From Anthoceros angustus (taxonomy: Eukaryota > Streptophyta > Anthocerotopsida > Anthocerotales > Anthocerotaceae), in the NCBI GenBank assembly GCA_010909165.1, contig MU008159.1, positions 496,001 through 560,000 on the forward strand: a stretch of DNA of 64,000 nucleotides, written 5' to 3'. The number at the start of each line of letters is the position of its first letter. The first letter of the stretch is position 1. The position numbers and the translations under genes are program-made. The notes below the pieces were generated by a model. It saw only the letters and a list, made by a program, of their open reading frames with translations, did no database searches and was not told where the DNA came from. Positions 47,886-58,171 of the stretch are shown piece after piece.

Positions 47886-48180
47886 CCTCCCAGGTAGCTC
47901 GATCAAAATCCAGGTGGACAGGACCAATGTGGCTCATGACTCCTTGAGGTTTGAATAATTTCCCGCACACGGGACAAAGATTGTCCTTCACAGGTGTGGA
48001 AGAAGGAGGCCTTATAGCAAAAAAGAGAAAAACCTGAAAAATGGCCAAAAAAGAACCGCACCGTGTCGCCGAGAACCATAAACCATAACGCCTCGAACCA
48101 AAAAAAATAGCACTGAAACAATCGCAACCCGGCAACCACGCCTCGTTGGCCCATAGCATCGTACTCCGGAAAAGCACCTG
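47886..48180 (-). pseudogene. C2H2 zinc-finger fragment, possible 5' part of the non-LTR element
   Basis: On the minus strand a frame reads NLCPVCGKLFKPQG, VMSHIGPVH, DRATWEAH and then runs into array DNA at GCTCACTTGC. The pattern C-x2-C-x11-H-x4-H fits a C2H2 finger. N-terminal fingers of this sort occur in non-LTR elements that use a restriction-like nuclease. The orientation matches the reverse transcriptase at the other edge of the array, so this may be the missing 5' end of that element. It could instead be part of an unrelated zinc-finger gene. Confidence 0.45.
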
Positions 48181-49299
48181 CCCGACCCCCTCACAATTCC
48201 GCGCCCCCCTACCATATTGAAAAATGCACCGGCCTTACTACAACGAAGAAAAAGAACTGCCCTGAAACGCCGCCAAATCTGCGGAGCTGGAGCCGGCGGC
48301 AGACACAAGCCCGAGACCGTGCGGACCCGCGCGCGGGCCTTCCCCGATCCTTGTGCCCCGACAGACCTGCGTGCAACCAAAAGCAAGGGCCCACAAGGAC
48401 AGGGCCAGGTGGCCCGCAGAGCTGCGACGACACCCGAGCGGCCTAGCCAACGCCGGTCGAGCCCCACCTCGCACCCCGCACCCTACACCTATCCTCTCCC
48501 GCCCCTGCACTTGAACCTGCCTTGACCACGAAATTCTTCAGGCTGTAGGTAGTTTCGAGATGAGCAATCACGGGGGCTAGTGCCCCTTGGCATGGTGCCC
48601 TTCGTTGGGTTGTTCCCCTTGTTTCTGGGTGGATGACATTTTCCATCTCTTTTTTTATAATAAAGTCCCCACGTCCCCTTTTTCATAACTTGCGCAGCCT
48701 AGCGTAGGAGCACTTGACCACTTACCCGTGGAGAAAGTGTGTCATAGTGTGATGTTACAACTTAACCAAAGGCCTAGGTAGGGGTCGCGCATTTCGTCCT
48801 CTCTCCGGGACCAGCACGCTTGTCCTAAGGCAAAACTTTGCATGTATGGTATTCATATTTAACTCTTCTTTTGTCTAGCTATTGGCAGCTTTTGATTAAG
48901 ACCTCCTAACACTCTAAGGAAATGGCTCGTCAGCCATGGAAGAGCTGTAGTCCGTAGACCCGCGACCTTTGACCATCTGGTTTCTAGGTTCCAAGATGGA
49001 TAGAGAATTAGGCCACAACCTTCCAATCCCAACTAGAATGAAGAGCCTATCATAGTGGAAGAGGAACTGCTGGAAGGCCATCAGGAATGCACAGAACCAT
49101 TACATAATGGAGAGAAGTCAGGCTTGCCCCTAGGTAAAAATTCTGACTGGTTCGCCACATATGCAAGAAATATCTAGTCGACATCTAGTTCGTAGCAGAT
49201 TTCCATTTTATGTGTAAACTGCATGTCACGCAGGGTGTTGGGAAGTATCAACATATACATCCTCTTTCCTGCTTCTCAGAAACTAGTAAATGTCTCAGT
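48181..49299. other. Intergenic: GC-rich block, then AT-rich
   Basis: The 48.18-48.53-kb part is GC-rich with overlapping open frames on both strands and no domain. Around 48520-48690 the plus strand looks like a transcript or element 3' end (T-rich tract followed by ATAATAAAG at about 48656-48664). Nothing supportable is seen from 48.7 to 49.3 kb. Confidence 0.5.
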
Positions 49300-52200
49300 T
49301 CAGCCTGGCTTGATCTTGGGATGTTTCGTATCTCTAACCAAAAAGCTATGCACCTGTCCGTCCATGTCAGTCCACCAGCTCTGACCTGGCTTCTTCCACG
49401 CCCTGATACTTACCCTCCTTGCTTGCATCTCACCTGCCTCCTCCCACATCTGGGCACCGGTGTATATGTTTGACATCAACACGTATGCTGCAGCATCGTT
49501 TTTGTCTAGCTTCAATGCTTGATGGAAAGCATGGCGTCCGACCTCCACGCTGCTCCACTTTTCACAAGCACTCAAAAGAGTGTGCCAAATCGAAACGGTA
49601 GGCAGCACGGACATTGTCTTCACCAAAGCTAATGCCTCATCCAGCTGGCCCGCGCGGCCCAAGAGATCCACCATGCATGTGTAATGCTCCACCAGGGGAG
49701 GGATGCCATACTGTTTCCTCATAGCCTCGAAGTACTCTCTCCCCTCGTCCACAAGGCCCGCATGACTGCATACTCTCAGAACACTCAGGAAGGTGATGCC
49801 ATCTGGTTGTATGCCGTCCTCTCTCATTCTCTGGATCAAGTCAAAGACCACTTCAGCATCTCCTTGACAGGCATAGCCTGATATTAGGGCACTCCAGGCA
49901 ATGACGTCTCTTTTAGGCAAGGCATCAAACACCTGCTGTGCATCCGCCATGCTCCCAGACTTTCCATACATGTTAATCAAACTGCCCGCTACACACAGGT
50001 CAGTCTCAAGCCCTTGTTCTTCGATCTGTAAATGTAGCAGCCTTCCCAGATGCAAAGCTGCCACATTTGCACATGCCAGCAGGAGAGATACGAAAGTCGC
50101 AGAATCAGGGACAGAAATGCCTTCTTCCTGCATGGCACTGTAAAGTCGAAGGGCTTCCTCACCCATGCCTTGCTGGAAATACCCTGCTATCATGGCATTC
50201 CATGTCACCGCATTCTTTTGATCAAGTCCGTCAAACACTCGGCGAGCTTCATCTAGGGTGCCACACTTTGCATACATGTTCACCAAACTGTTGGCGACAC
50301 GTATATCATCTGGTGCTTGTTTTCGAAGTTGAGCGTGAATCTGTTTCCCCTTCTCCAAAGCCAGGGTCCCCATGCTTGCACATGCCTGCAGGAGGCACGC
50401 AAATGTAACAGCATCAGCCACAGCAATTCCTTCTTCTTGCATAGCAGTGTAGAGATGAAGGGCTTCCTGGCCCATACCCTGCTGGGAATATCCTGCTAGC
50501 ATGGCATTCCATGTCACCACATCTTTCTGAACAAGTGCATCAAACACACAGCGAGCGTCTTCTATGCTGCCACACTTTGCATACATGTCTACCAAGCTGT
50601 TGGCTACAAAGACATCAGCCTGATGTCCTCGTTCTCGTATCTTTGCATGAAGCTGCTTCCCCATCTCCAAAGCTCGTGTGCCGACACTTGCACATGCCTG
50701 CAGGATGCACAGAAATGTGACAGAATCAGGTACAGCGACACCTTCTTCTTGCATATCACTGTAGACACGAAGTGCTTCCTGTCCCATGCCCTGCTGGGAA
50801 TACCCTGCTATCATGGAGTTCCACGTCACCACATCTTTTCGACCAAGTCCATCAAACATTCTCTGAGCATCTTCAAGACTACCACACTTTGCATACATGG
50901 TTACCAAACTGTTGGCTACAAACACATCCACCTGATGACCTCGTTCCCGGATTTGCACATGAAGCAGCTTTCCCATCTCCAAAGCTGAAGTGCCGACACT
51001 TGCACATGCCTGCAGGAGGCACACAAATGTCACAGAATTAGGTACAGCAATGCCTTCATCCTGCATAGCAGTGTAGAGATGAAGGGCTTCCTGGCCCATA
51101 CCCTGCTGGGAATATCCTGCTAGCATGGCATTCCATGTCACCACATCTTTCTGAACAAGTGCATCAAACACACAGCGAGCGTCTTCTATGCTGCCACACT
51201 TTGCATACATGTCTACCAAGCTGTTGGCTACAAAGACATCAGCCTGATGTCCTCGTTCTCGTATCTTTGCATGAAGCTGCTTCCCCATCTCCAAAGCTGA
51301 AGTGCCGACACTTGCACATGCCTGCAGGATGCACAGAAATGTGACAGAATCAGGTACAGCGACACCTTCTTCTTGCATATCACTGTAGACACGAAGTGCT
51401 TCCTGTCCCATGCCCTGCTGGGAATACCCTGCTATCATGGAGTTCCACGTCACCACATCTTTTCGACCAAGTCCATCAAACATTCTCTGAGCATCTTCAA
51501 GACTACCACACTTTGCATACATGGTTACCAAACTGTTGGCTACAAACACATCCACCTGATGACCTCGTTCCCGGATTTGCACATGAAGCAGCTTTCCCAT
51601 CTCCAAAGCTGAAGTGCCGACACTTGCACATGCCTGCAGGAGGCACACAAATGTCACAGAATTAGGTACAGCAATGCCTTCATCCTGCATAGCAGTGTAA
51701 ATAGAAAGGGCTTCCTGGCCCATGCCCTGCTGAGCATACCCTGCTATTAGAGCAGTCCACGTAACCACGTCCTTTTGACGAAGTCCATCAAACACTGTCT
51801 GTGCATTTTTCAAGCTGCCACACTTTGAATACATGTTCACTAAACTGTTGGTTACAAACACATCAGCTTGGTGCCCTCGTTCATTAATCAGTGTATGTAG
51901 CTGCTTCCCTATCTCCAAAGCGGAGGTCCCGACACTTGCACATGCCTGCAAGAGGCACACAAATGTCATAGAATCAGGTACGGTAATGCTCTCTTCTTGC
52001 ATACAACTGTACAGATGGAGGGCTTCCTGGCCCATGCCCTGCTGGGAATACCCTGCTATTAGAGCAGTCCACGTTACCACACATTTTTTATCCAGTCCAT
52101 CAAACACTCTCTGAGCCTCTTCCAAGCTGCCACATTTTGCATACATGTTCACCAGACTGCTGGCTAACACATCAGCTTGCAGACCTCGTTGTCTGATTTG

Positions 52201-53544
52201 AGCATGAAGCTGCTTCCCCTTCTCCAACGCTGGGGCACCCACACTTGCACATGCTTGCAGGAGGCACACAAATGTCACGGAATCAGGTACAGCAATGCCT
52301 TCTTCTTGCATAGCGCTGTGGAGATTAAGAGCTTCCTGGCCCATGCCCTGCTGGGAGTACCCTGAAATCATGGCAGTCCATGTAACCACCCCTTTCTGAC
52401 TAAGTCCATCAAAAACATCCTGAGCATCCTCTATGCTGCCACACTTTGCGTACATGTTCACCAAACTGCTGGCTACAAACATGTCAGCTTCATGTCCCCG
52501 TTCTCTAATATCTGCATGAAACTCCTTCCCCTTCTCCAAGGCTGAAGTGCCCAAACTTGCACACGCCTGCAGGAGCGACACAAATGTCATGGAATCAGGT
52601 ACAGCCACGCCTTCTCCTCCCATGGCACTGTAAAGATGGAGGGCTTCCCGGCCTCTGCCCTGCTGAGAATACGCTGCTATCATGGCATTCCATGTCACCA
52701 CATCCTTTTGACCGAGCCCGTCAAAGACTCGTTGAGCCTCTTCCAAGCTGCCACACTTTGCATACATGTCCACCAAGCTATTATAAACAAACAGATCAGG
52801 CTCAACCCCACTGGCTAACACATCAGCATGCACCTGCTGCCCTGTTGTCAAGTTTGCTCCTTTTGCACAAGCCTGAAGAGCTGCCACAAGCACATGCCCA
52901 TCTGGCTTCACACCAGACCTGCGCATCCGATGATACAATTCTATCGCCTGCTTGTCCCGTCCGTGCTTGACATGCGCAGAGATCACAGCAGACCACGTGA
53001 AGGCATCTGGGTTGGCAACCATGGTGAACACATCCATCGCAGCTTCCAACCTGCCATGAGAAGCATACATTCGCAGAATATGGTTGCCCAGGAACGTATC
53101 CGACTGGTACCCCTCGCTCACCGCTAAGGCATGTACACGGCGACCCAAAACAAGATCCTTCTTGACCATACATTTCTTCAAAACAGCATAAAACAAAGCC
53201 TTGGAAACACAACAGTCCGTTTGCACCAGAACTCCCAAAGCCTCGACAGCCTCAGAGAGATAGCCCTCCTGACACAGCTTGCTCACAGTGTCCGCCGTTA
53301 CCCCACTTCCGCACCCTGCAGGCCTGTGAGAGGCAGGATCGTCGGGCAAGATCCGATTCTCCATTTGCCTCAGTGAGATGGCCCTCCTGACACTACCTTC
53401 TGCTGATTCAAAGCTCAAGTTTGATGACAACGCAAGCTCCCGGCATAAGGATATCTCTCCAATGCGGGAGAAATCCAGCAAGATGCATTTCCAGAATCTA
53501 TGTCTTTGCGTTTTGTGCCCAATCAGTGGTGAGGAGGCGATCAT
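49300..53544 (-). CDS. PLS-class PPR protein with E-type C-terminus (1414 aa)
   Basis: Single-exon frame from the ATG at 53544 to the stop at 49300. The N terminus is Arg/Ser-rich and may hold an organelle transit peptide. From about residue 80 on, PPR motifs repeat in PLS triplets of ~104 aa. I count eleven S motifs of the type NSLVDMYAKCGSLEDAQRVF, alternating with P motifs (DVVTWNAMIAGYSQQG) and L motifs (LLQACASVGTSALEMGKQLH). The protein ends with VEHYTCMVDLLGRAGQLDEA, IWHTLLSACEKW and GQSWWTDMDGQVHSF, matching E1/E2-type motifs. It stops at HPKIKPG, before any DYW deaminase domain. Such proteins bind organellar RNA sequence-specifically, and E-type members usually direct C-to-U editing with a partner deaminase. 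Residues ~619-1034 are an almost exact duplication. Very long for the family. Confidence 0.9.
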   Translation of the reverse strand: MIASSPLIGHKTQRHRFWKCILLDFSRIGEISLCRELALSSNLSFESAEGSVRRAISLRQMENRILPDDPASHRPAGCGSGVTADTVSKLCQEGYLSEAVEALGVLVQTDCCVSKALFYAVLKKCMVKKDLVLGRRVHALAVSEGYQSDTFLGNHILRMYASHGRLEAAMDVFTMVANPDAFTWSAVISAHVKHGRDKQAIELYHRMRRSGVKPDGHVLVAALQACAKGANLTTGQQVHADVLASGVEPDLFVYNSLVDMYAKCGSLEEAQRVFDGLGQKDVVTWNAMIAAYSQQGRGREALHLYSAMGGEGVAVPDSMTFVSLLQACASLGTSALEKGKEFHADIRERGHEADMFVASSLVNMYAKCGSIEDAQDVFDGLSQKGVVTWTAMISGYSQQGMGQEALNLHSAMQEEGIAVPDSVTFVCLLQACASVGAPALEKGKQLHAQIRQRGLQADVLASSLVNMYAKCGSLEEAQRVFDGLDKKCVVTWTALIAGYSQQGMGQEALHLYSCMQEESITVPDSMTFVCLLQACASVGTSALEIGKQLHTLINERGHQADVFVTNSLVNMYSKCGSLKNAQTVFDGLRQKDVVTWTALIAGYAQQGMGQEALSIYTAMQDEGIAVPNSVTFVCLLQACASVGTSALEMGKLLHVQIRERGHQVDVFVANSLVTMYAKCGSLEDAQRMFDGLGRKDVVTWNSMIAGYSQQGMGQEALRVYSDMQEEGVAVPDSVTFLCILQACASVGTSALEMGKQLHAKIRERGHQADVFVANSLVDMYAKCGSIEDARCVFDALVQKDVVTWNAMLAGYSQQGMGQEALHLYTAMQDEGIAVPNSVTFVCLLQACASVGTSALEMGKLLHVQIRERGHQVDVFVANSLVTMYAKCGSLEDAQRMFDGLGRKDVVTWNSMIAGYSQQGMGQEALRVYSDMQEEGVAVPDSVTFLCILQACASVGTRALEMGKQLHAKIRERGHQADVFVANSLVDMYAKCGSIEDARCVFDALVQKDVVTWNAMLAGYSQQGMGQEALHLYTAMQEEGIAVADAVTFACLLQACASMGTLALEKGKQIHAQLRKQAPDDIRVANSLVNMYAKCGTLDEARRVFDGLDQKNAVTWNAMIAGYFQQGMGEEALRLYSAMQEEGISVPDSATFVSLLLACANVAALHLGRLLHLQIEEQGLETDLCVAGSLINMYGKSGSMADAQQVFDALPKRDVIAWSALISGYACQGDAEVVFDLIQRMREDGIQPDGITFLSVLRVCSHAGLVDEGREYFEAMRKQYGIPPLVEHYTCMVDLLGRAGQLDEALALVKTMSVLPTVSIWHTLLSACEKWSSVEVGRHAFHQALKLDKNDAAAYVLMSNIYTGAQMWEEAGEMQARRVSIRAWKKPGQSWWTDMDGQVHSFLVRDTKHPKIKPG
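50441..51700. repeat. 624-bp tandem duplication inside the PPR gene
   Basis: 50441-51064 and 51065-51688 are nearly identical. The main difference seen is AAGCTCGTGTGCCG near 50670 versus AAGCTGAAGTGCCG near 51294 (GTRAL versus GTSAL in the protein). The period of 624 bp is 208 codons, exactly two PLS triplets, so the frame is preserved. Confidence 0.92.
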
Positions 53545-54020
53545 GTTCTAAGCAGCAGAGACTCTTGCAAGCAGCTTGTGGGACGTTGGGGCCTACTGGT
53601 CTGTGACTGTGCGGGTCCGCTACTGGCCTGTTCGCTGCTTAAGGATCCGATTGGGAACCTTGGGCTATGCTGGTGCTGAGGGTACCTGCATCACGGGCTG
53701 TGTGAGCAAAGGTACCTGCTGTGCTGGGGTCCGCCGAGCTGCAGAGGCAGATTTGAACTAAAGAAGTGCTGGGCATTCCCCAGAGTCCCAACCTGCAGAG
53801 CTGAGAGCACCGTGTCTGTAGCCAAGAAGATGGACTGTGGCTGATCCAGTGGGACAGTTTGCAGGAGAGGCATTCTCTCCCGGACTTGAACTACTCAGGC
53901 ATCCGATATCAGATGGCTTGCTTCTTCCTCATTTAACTCTGAACAGCAAAGCCTTCTTCTAGCCTTGGAATTGGGGTCTGTGATATATTCTCGGATGCCT
54001 GGTGACGGAAATTCTTGGTG
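53545..54020. other. Divergent upstream region of the PPR and aminotransferase genes
   Basis: About 480 bp between two genes transcribed away from each other. Presumably it holds both promoters and 5' leaders. I see no clear TATA box or operator. Confidence 0.5.
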
Positions 54021-55579
54021 ATGGAGGGATGGCGCGTGCTTGTCAGGAGCGGGGTGCTGCAGAATGTGGACCCTGGCACGGCTGCTGGCTTCTTGACGGC
54101 GTCTCCGCCTGGTGGGTGCGAGATGCAGTGCTGGGAGCTGGGGATGGCTGCTGGGATGGGTTCTGAGGATTGCAGGCCTTGCAGGAGCGTACACCACCAC
54201 GCGGACGAGCGGTGGCGTGGTGCTGTTGTGGGAGAGGCACGTGGCCCGGCTGCTGCAGTCGGTGAGCCTGCTGGCGGACGAGGTGCCCGGTTTGTATCCT
54301 GGAGCACGGAGTTCTCCCGGGCTCGGTCCCGGAGCGATGTGGAAGAGCGCATTGGAGGGGTTGATAGACTCGTCTATGCGAGCTGGGATGGCCAGAGCTT
54401 GTGAATTGCGTGAGGACGGGGAGGAGGTTGCTGTCACAGTGCTAGCATGCGGTAGCGGGGTTGTTGGTGCCTCGGAGGTAGTGGTGAAGCTTGTTAGGCT
54501 AGGTGGCCTCCGCCATGATGTGTCGGGCTCATTGTGTGGAGCTGCTTCCTGTGTTGTCGCAGAAGATGATGTATTGCAATTCCGATTGCTCGGTGCATTT
54601 CTCCAAGTACAGGCCAGCGCTGCCAACACCTCCTGCAGTGCGGGTAGCTGTCATGGGTCCAGGGAGATCCATCCCGCATGCAAAATTCTCGGCGTGGGTC
54701 AGGCAGGCAATTTTTTTTCTGGATTTGGATTCCTGCCGCCCTGGTGACTGGTTTGAAGGTCTTAGACTTGAGTCACTGTCTACTACTCCAGGGATCGACA
54801 GGTTTTAGAGCAGGCTCGGCCTCAGGATGTTTCCGAGATAGTGTTGTCAAATGATGGGGATATGCTGTTGGAGGGGTCTATCACCAACTTCTTCGTTGTG
54901 GCCTCGTAAGGACTGCAGTTTAGCTCTCTGCTGGACCCCTCTCTTTCTTTGGGAGCTGTTATCTTGTTGCCCATGTATTTGACAGTTGCCGCAGCTGCAT
55001 TATTGTGTATGATGCAGCTTTTGGTGGCAATATCAGGAGTGATGTGGAGCAAGGAGTGGAGTCGAAGTGGGCCGGTATGGAGGTTCAGACGGCGCCTCTG
55101 GATTCTGGTGTACTGCCTGGTGTCGTCAGGCAGCAGATAATTGAGTGAGTCAGGACATAATTCGTTGAAATCCAGCTGTTGTGGAATCACCCTATGGCAA
55201 GCTCAGCAAAGTAAGCAGATTTCTTTTCTTCCAGGATTTGCCAGACTGAGGGCATCCCACTGCGGGAGGTGCCTCCGTCATGGAGTAAGCGGGATACATG
55301 GGTCGAGGCTTTTATCACCAGTGAGTGACCTGAGCTGGGATGGTGGTGCCTATTTTGGTTACGGACTGACTGTTCTCTGCAGGCAGCCTCAGACTTGTTC
55401 AGCCAGTGATGTCTGTTGTGCATCCCGTGTCTTGGAACGTCGGCTCTGACTTCTGGAGCAGGACAGATTGGCATAGTCATCATCTACAGGTACTTGAGGA
55501 AAGCTTTCTCAAATTTGTTTCGTTAACTCAGTCACATGGAGCAAAACCGCATGTCTCACTGCGAATCATGCTCTTGTAG
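54021..55579 (+). CDS. Class IV aminotransferase (D-amino-acid aminotransferase / aminodeoxychorismate lyase-like)
   Basis: Seven exons join in phase: 54021-54111, 54185-54477, 54563-54697, 54802-54905, 55037-55144, 55235-55320 and 55383-55579, giving 337 aa. Splicing exons 1 and 2 makes SPPGAYTTTRTSGGVVLLWERHV broken at the exon join, a hallmark of the plant fold-type IV PLP enzymes. Exon 3 holds GPGRSIPHAKFSAW, whose lysine (~169) is the likely PLP-binding residue. Exon 4 gives VSEIVLSNDGDMLLEGSITN, the substrate/PLP phosphate loop. Exons 5-7 give VQTAPLDSGVLPGVVRQ, GIPLREVPPSWS and WVEAFIT-SSLRLVQPV. Family members transaminate D-amino acids or release p-aminobenzoate for folate; which applies here cannot be told. 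No clear transit peptide is present. The 3' end is the weakest part: a donor at 55490 could lead to another exon, and the exon 3/4 junction is about five residues shorter than in relatives. Confidence 0.82.
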
Positions 55580-55927
55580 GGTGATGGGCGGCTTTCGAGA
55601 GAGTTCTATGTAAGATGCCCAGCTTTCTCTCTCCAGATGTGGCATGCCTTTGACTAGTCTCTCTCTGAAGAGCGCCATTTCTTACAGTAGTCCCATCTCT
55701 TATAGGCGTTGGTGCTAGCTTATGCTCAGAGGAACGGGCTCCCAGTTTCAAGTTTCTTGTGAAGGATGTATGGTAAGCCTTGCCAGAATTTCTGCTGCTC
55801 TGCAGATCTCGTCTCGTGAGTTTAACATGCTTTCAAATGTCCCGCTTGCACGTGACATGATCCTGACCAAATGCCATACCATCTTTGTATAATTTTCAGA
55901 AATCTGGACAAACTTGATGTGGGCTTC
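55580..55927. other. Convergent intergenic region
   Basis: Lies between the 3' ends of the aminotransferase gene (+) and the second PPR gene (-). It may hold an alternative last exon of the aminotransferase: acceptor-like AGs at 55630, 55634 and 55707 are possible. No convincing coding match was found. Confidence 0.45.
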
Positions 55928-58171
55928 TCAATAGAGAGATTGCTCTCCGATGACTAGTCCAGGTGTGGTAAAATCTCCTTGTTTCTCCATTTTGGAAATA
56001 AGTTGATTTAGCATTGCATACAAAGCTTCAGTCTCGGGATGCGTCCTATCCCCTACCACAAAAGTATGTACCAGTCCATTCATGTCTGTCCACCAACTCT
56101 GGCCTGGGGCCTTCCACGCCCCGATCGCTGTTCTCCTCAACTGCATCTCTTCTGCCTGGTCCCACATGTCGACAGCATTGTATATGTTTGACATCAAAAC
56201 ATAGGCGGCCTCATCCTTCTCATCTAGCTTCACTGCTTCTTCAAAAGCATGGCGTCCAACCTCCACGTTGCTCCATTTTCGACAAGCACCCAGCAGAGCG
56301 TGCCAAACCGCAGCGATGGGCGGTACAGGCATCGTCTTTACCACAGCTAGGGCCTCATCCAGTTGGCCCGCACGAGCCAAGAGGTCCACCATGCATGTGT
56401 AGTGCTCAACGGTGGGAGAAATGCCATGGTGTTTGCTCATAGCATCAAAGTGCTCTTGCCCCTTGTTTACTAGACCTGCATGACTGCATAGTGTGAGTAC
56501 ACTAAGGAATGTGAGGCCGCTTGGCTGTATGCCATCCTCTCTCATTCTGTGAAACAAGTCGAAGACCTCTTCGTCGTCTCCTTGACGGCTGTAGCCCGCA
56601 ATCAGTGCATTCCAGGCCACAACATCTCTTTTGGGCATCGCGTCAAACACTTGCTGTGCGTCCACCATGCTCCCAGACTTTGCATACATGTTTATCAAAC
56701 TGCCGGCTAAAAGCACATCAGCCTCGAGACCTTGTTCTTTTATGTGCGAGTGCAGCTCCCTCCCAAGCTCCAACGCTGCCACATTAGCACATGCCTGCAG
56801 AAGGCACACAAATGTCCCAGAATTCGGCGCAAAGATGCCTTCTTCTTGCATAGACCTGTATATACGAAGCGCTTCCTGCCCCATTCCCTGCTGGGAGTAC
56901 GCTGCAATCATGGCATTCCACATCACCAAATCTTTGTGAGCATGGCCGTCAAACAAACTCTCGGCATCTTCCAAGCTGCCACACTTTGCATACCCTGCAA
57001 GCAGTGCGGTCCATGTGGCCACATTCTTATGACCAAGTCCGTCAAACACCCTCTGAGCGTCTTCCAAGCTGCCACACTTCGCATACATGTTCACTAGGCT
57101 GGTGTTTACTTTCACATCACTCTGAAACCCTCGTTCTCCAATCTGTAGATGAAGCTGTCTTCCAGTCTCCAGGGCAGGGGCACCCACACTTGCACATGCC
57201 TGCAGAAGAGACACGAAAGTAACAGAGTCCGGTACAGCCATGCCTTCTTGCTGCATAACACTGTGCAGAAGCAGAGCTTCCTGACCCATGCCCTGCTGGG
57301 CATATCCTGCAATCAGAGCTGTCCAAGTCACCACATCCTTCCGAGCAAGGCCGTCAAACACTCTTCGAGCCTCGTCCAAGTTGCCACACTTTGCATACAT
57401 GTCCACCAGGCCATTACAGACAAACATATCGGGTCGGACTCCACTGGCCAGCACATCAGCGTGCACCTGCTGCCCAGTTTCGAAGTCTCTTGCCCTTGCA
57501 CAAGCCTGAAGGGCTGCTGCAAAGACATGCCCATCTGGCTTCACACTGGACCTGCGCATCTGAAGATACAGCTCTATGGCCTCCTTATCTTGGTTGTGTT
57601 TAACATGTGCAGAGATTATTGAGGACCACGTGAAGGCATCCGGTTGGGCAGTCAGGGTGAACACCTCCCTCGCTTCTTCCAATCTGCCATGAGCAGCATA
57701 CATCCGCAGGATGTGATTGCACAAGAACGTGTCCGACTCGTATCCCCCTTTCAAAATGAGAGCATGCACACGGCGGCCCAGACACAAATCCCTGTGAAGC
57801 CCACATTTTTTCAGCACAGCATACAATAGAGACTGCGATATACAGGAGTCCCCAGTCTGCACCAGAAGCCCCAGGCCCTCGACAGCCTGACCGACCTGCC
57901 CCAGCTCACATAGCTTCCTCACCGTGTCAGCCGTTAAACCCCTTCCCCTTTCGTATCCTGCAAGCCTGCAACGGCCGCGTTCAACATCATCCAGCACAAC
58001 GCTCCAGTTGGATGTAGAACAACTGCAATCCGACCTTCTACCCTGGTGTCTCTTCTCCCACCCATTCAACGCCAGCCACTGCCGTGACGTCAATGGACTG
58101 TTGTAGCGTGGAGATGGATGGCCCCTAGTAGCAACAAGATTCCAGGAACCCAGTAACCAAGATTCGTCCAT
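55928..58171 (-). CDS. PLS-class PPR protein with E/E+-type C-terminus (747 aa)
   Basis: Single exon from the ATG at 58171. It is a clear paralogue of the 1414-aa gene. Both share an N-terminal block (TADTV.KLC, LGRRVHAL, NHILRMYA.HGRLE.A, PDAFTWS..ISAHVKH, GQQVHADVLASGV) and a C-terminal block (VEHYTCMVDLL, PGQSWWTDM.G.VH). Between them it has only about three S-type repeats instead of nine. One motif, near 56941-57031, is a P/S hybrid (ATWTALLAGYAKCGSLEDAE). Its C-terminus continues past HPETEALYAMLNQLISKMEKQG, so it keeps an E+-like end but no DYW deaminase domain. Expected role: recognition of a site in organellar RNA, probably for editing. The first ~85 residues precede the repeats and could contain a targeting signal, though that is not obvious. 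Confidence 0.9.
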   Translation of the reverse strand: MDESWLLGSWNLVATRGHPSPRYNSPLTSRQWLALNGWEKRHQGRRSDCSCSTSNWSVVLDDVERGRCRLAGYERGRGLTADTVRKLCELGQVGQAVEGLGLLVQTGDSCISQSLLYAVLKKCGLHRDLCLGRRVHALILKGGYESDTFLCNHILRMYAAHGRLEEAREVFTLTAQPDAFTWSSIISAHVKHNQDKEAIELYLQMRRSSVKPDGHVFAAALQACARARDFETGQQVHADVLASGVRPDMFVCNGLVDMYAKCGNLDEARRVFDGLARKDVVTWTALIAGYAQQGMGQEALLLHSVMQQEGMAVPDSVTFVSLLQACASVGAPALETGRQLHLQIGERGFQSDVKVNTSLVNMYAKCGSLEDAQRVFDGLGHKNVATWTALLAGYAKCGSLEDAESLFDGHAHKDLVMWNAMIAAYSQQGMGQEALRIYRSMQEEGIFAPNSGTFVCLLQACANVAALELGRELHSHIKEQGLEADVLLAGSLINMYAKSGSMVDAQQVFDAMPKRDVVAWNALIAGYSRQGDDEEVFDLFHRMREDGIQPSGLTFLSVLTLCSHAGLVNKGQEHFDAMSKHHGISPTVEHYTCMVDLLARAGQLDEALAVVKTMPVPPIAAVWHALLGACRKWSNVEVGRHAFEEAVKLDEKDEAAYVLMSNIYNAVDMWDQAEEMQLRRTAIGAWKAPGQSWWTDMNGLVHTFVVGDRTHPETEALYAMLNQLISKMEKQGDFTTPGLVIGEQSLY

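Noticed and set aside
49900-52970. Several plus-strand open frames of 60-137 codons with repeated sequence
   Set aside because: They are antisense shadows of the PPR repeats; their apparent repetition simply mirrors the 624-bp and triplet repeats of the real gene.
53895-54629. 244-codon minus-strand open frame
   Set aside because: It lies antisense to the aminotransferase exons, is Pro/Ser/Thr-rich low complexity with no domain, and the opposite strand has a well-supported spliced gene.
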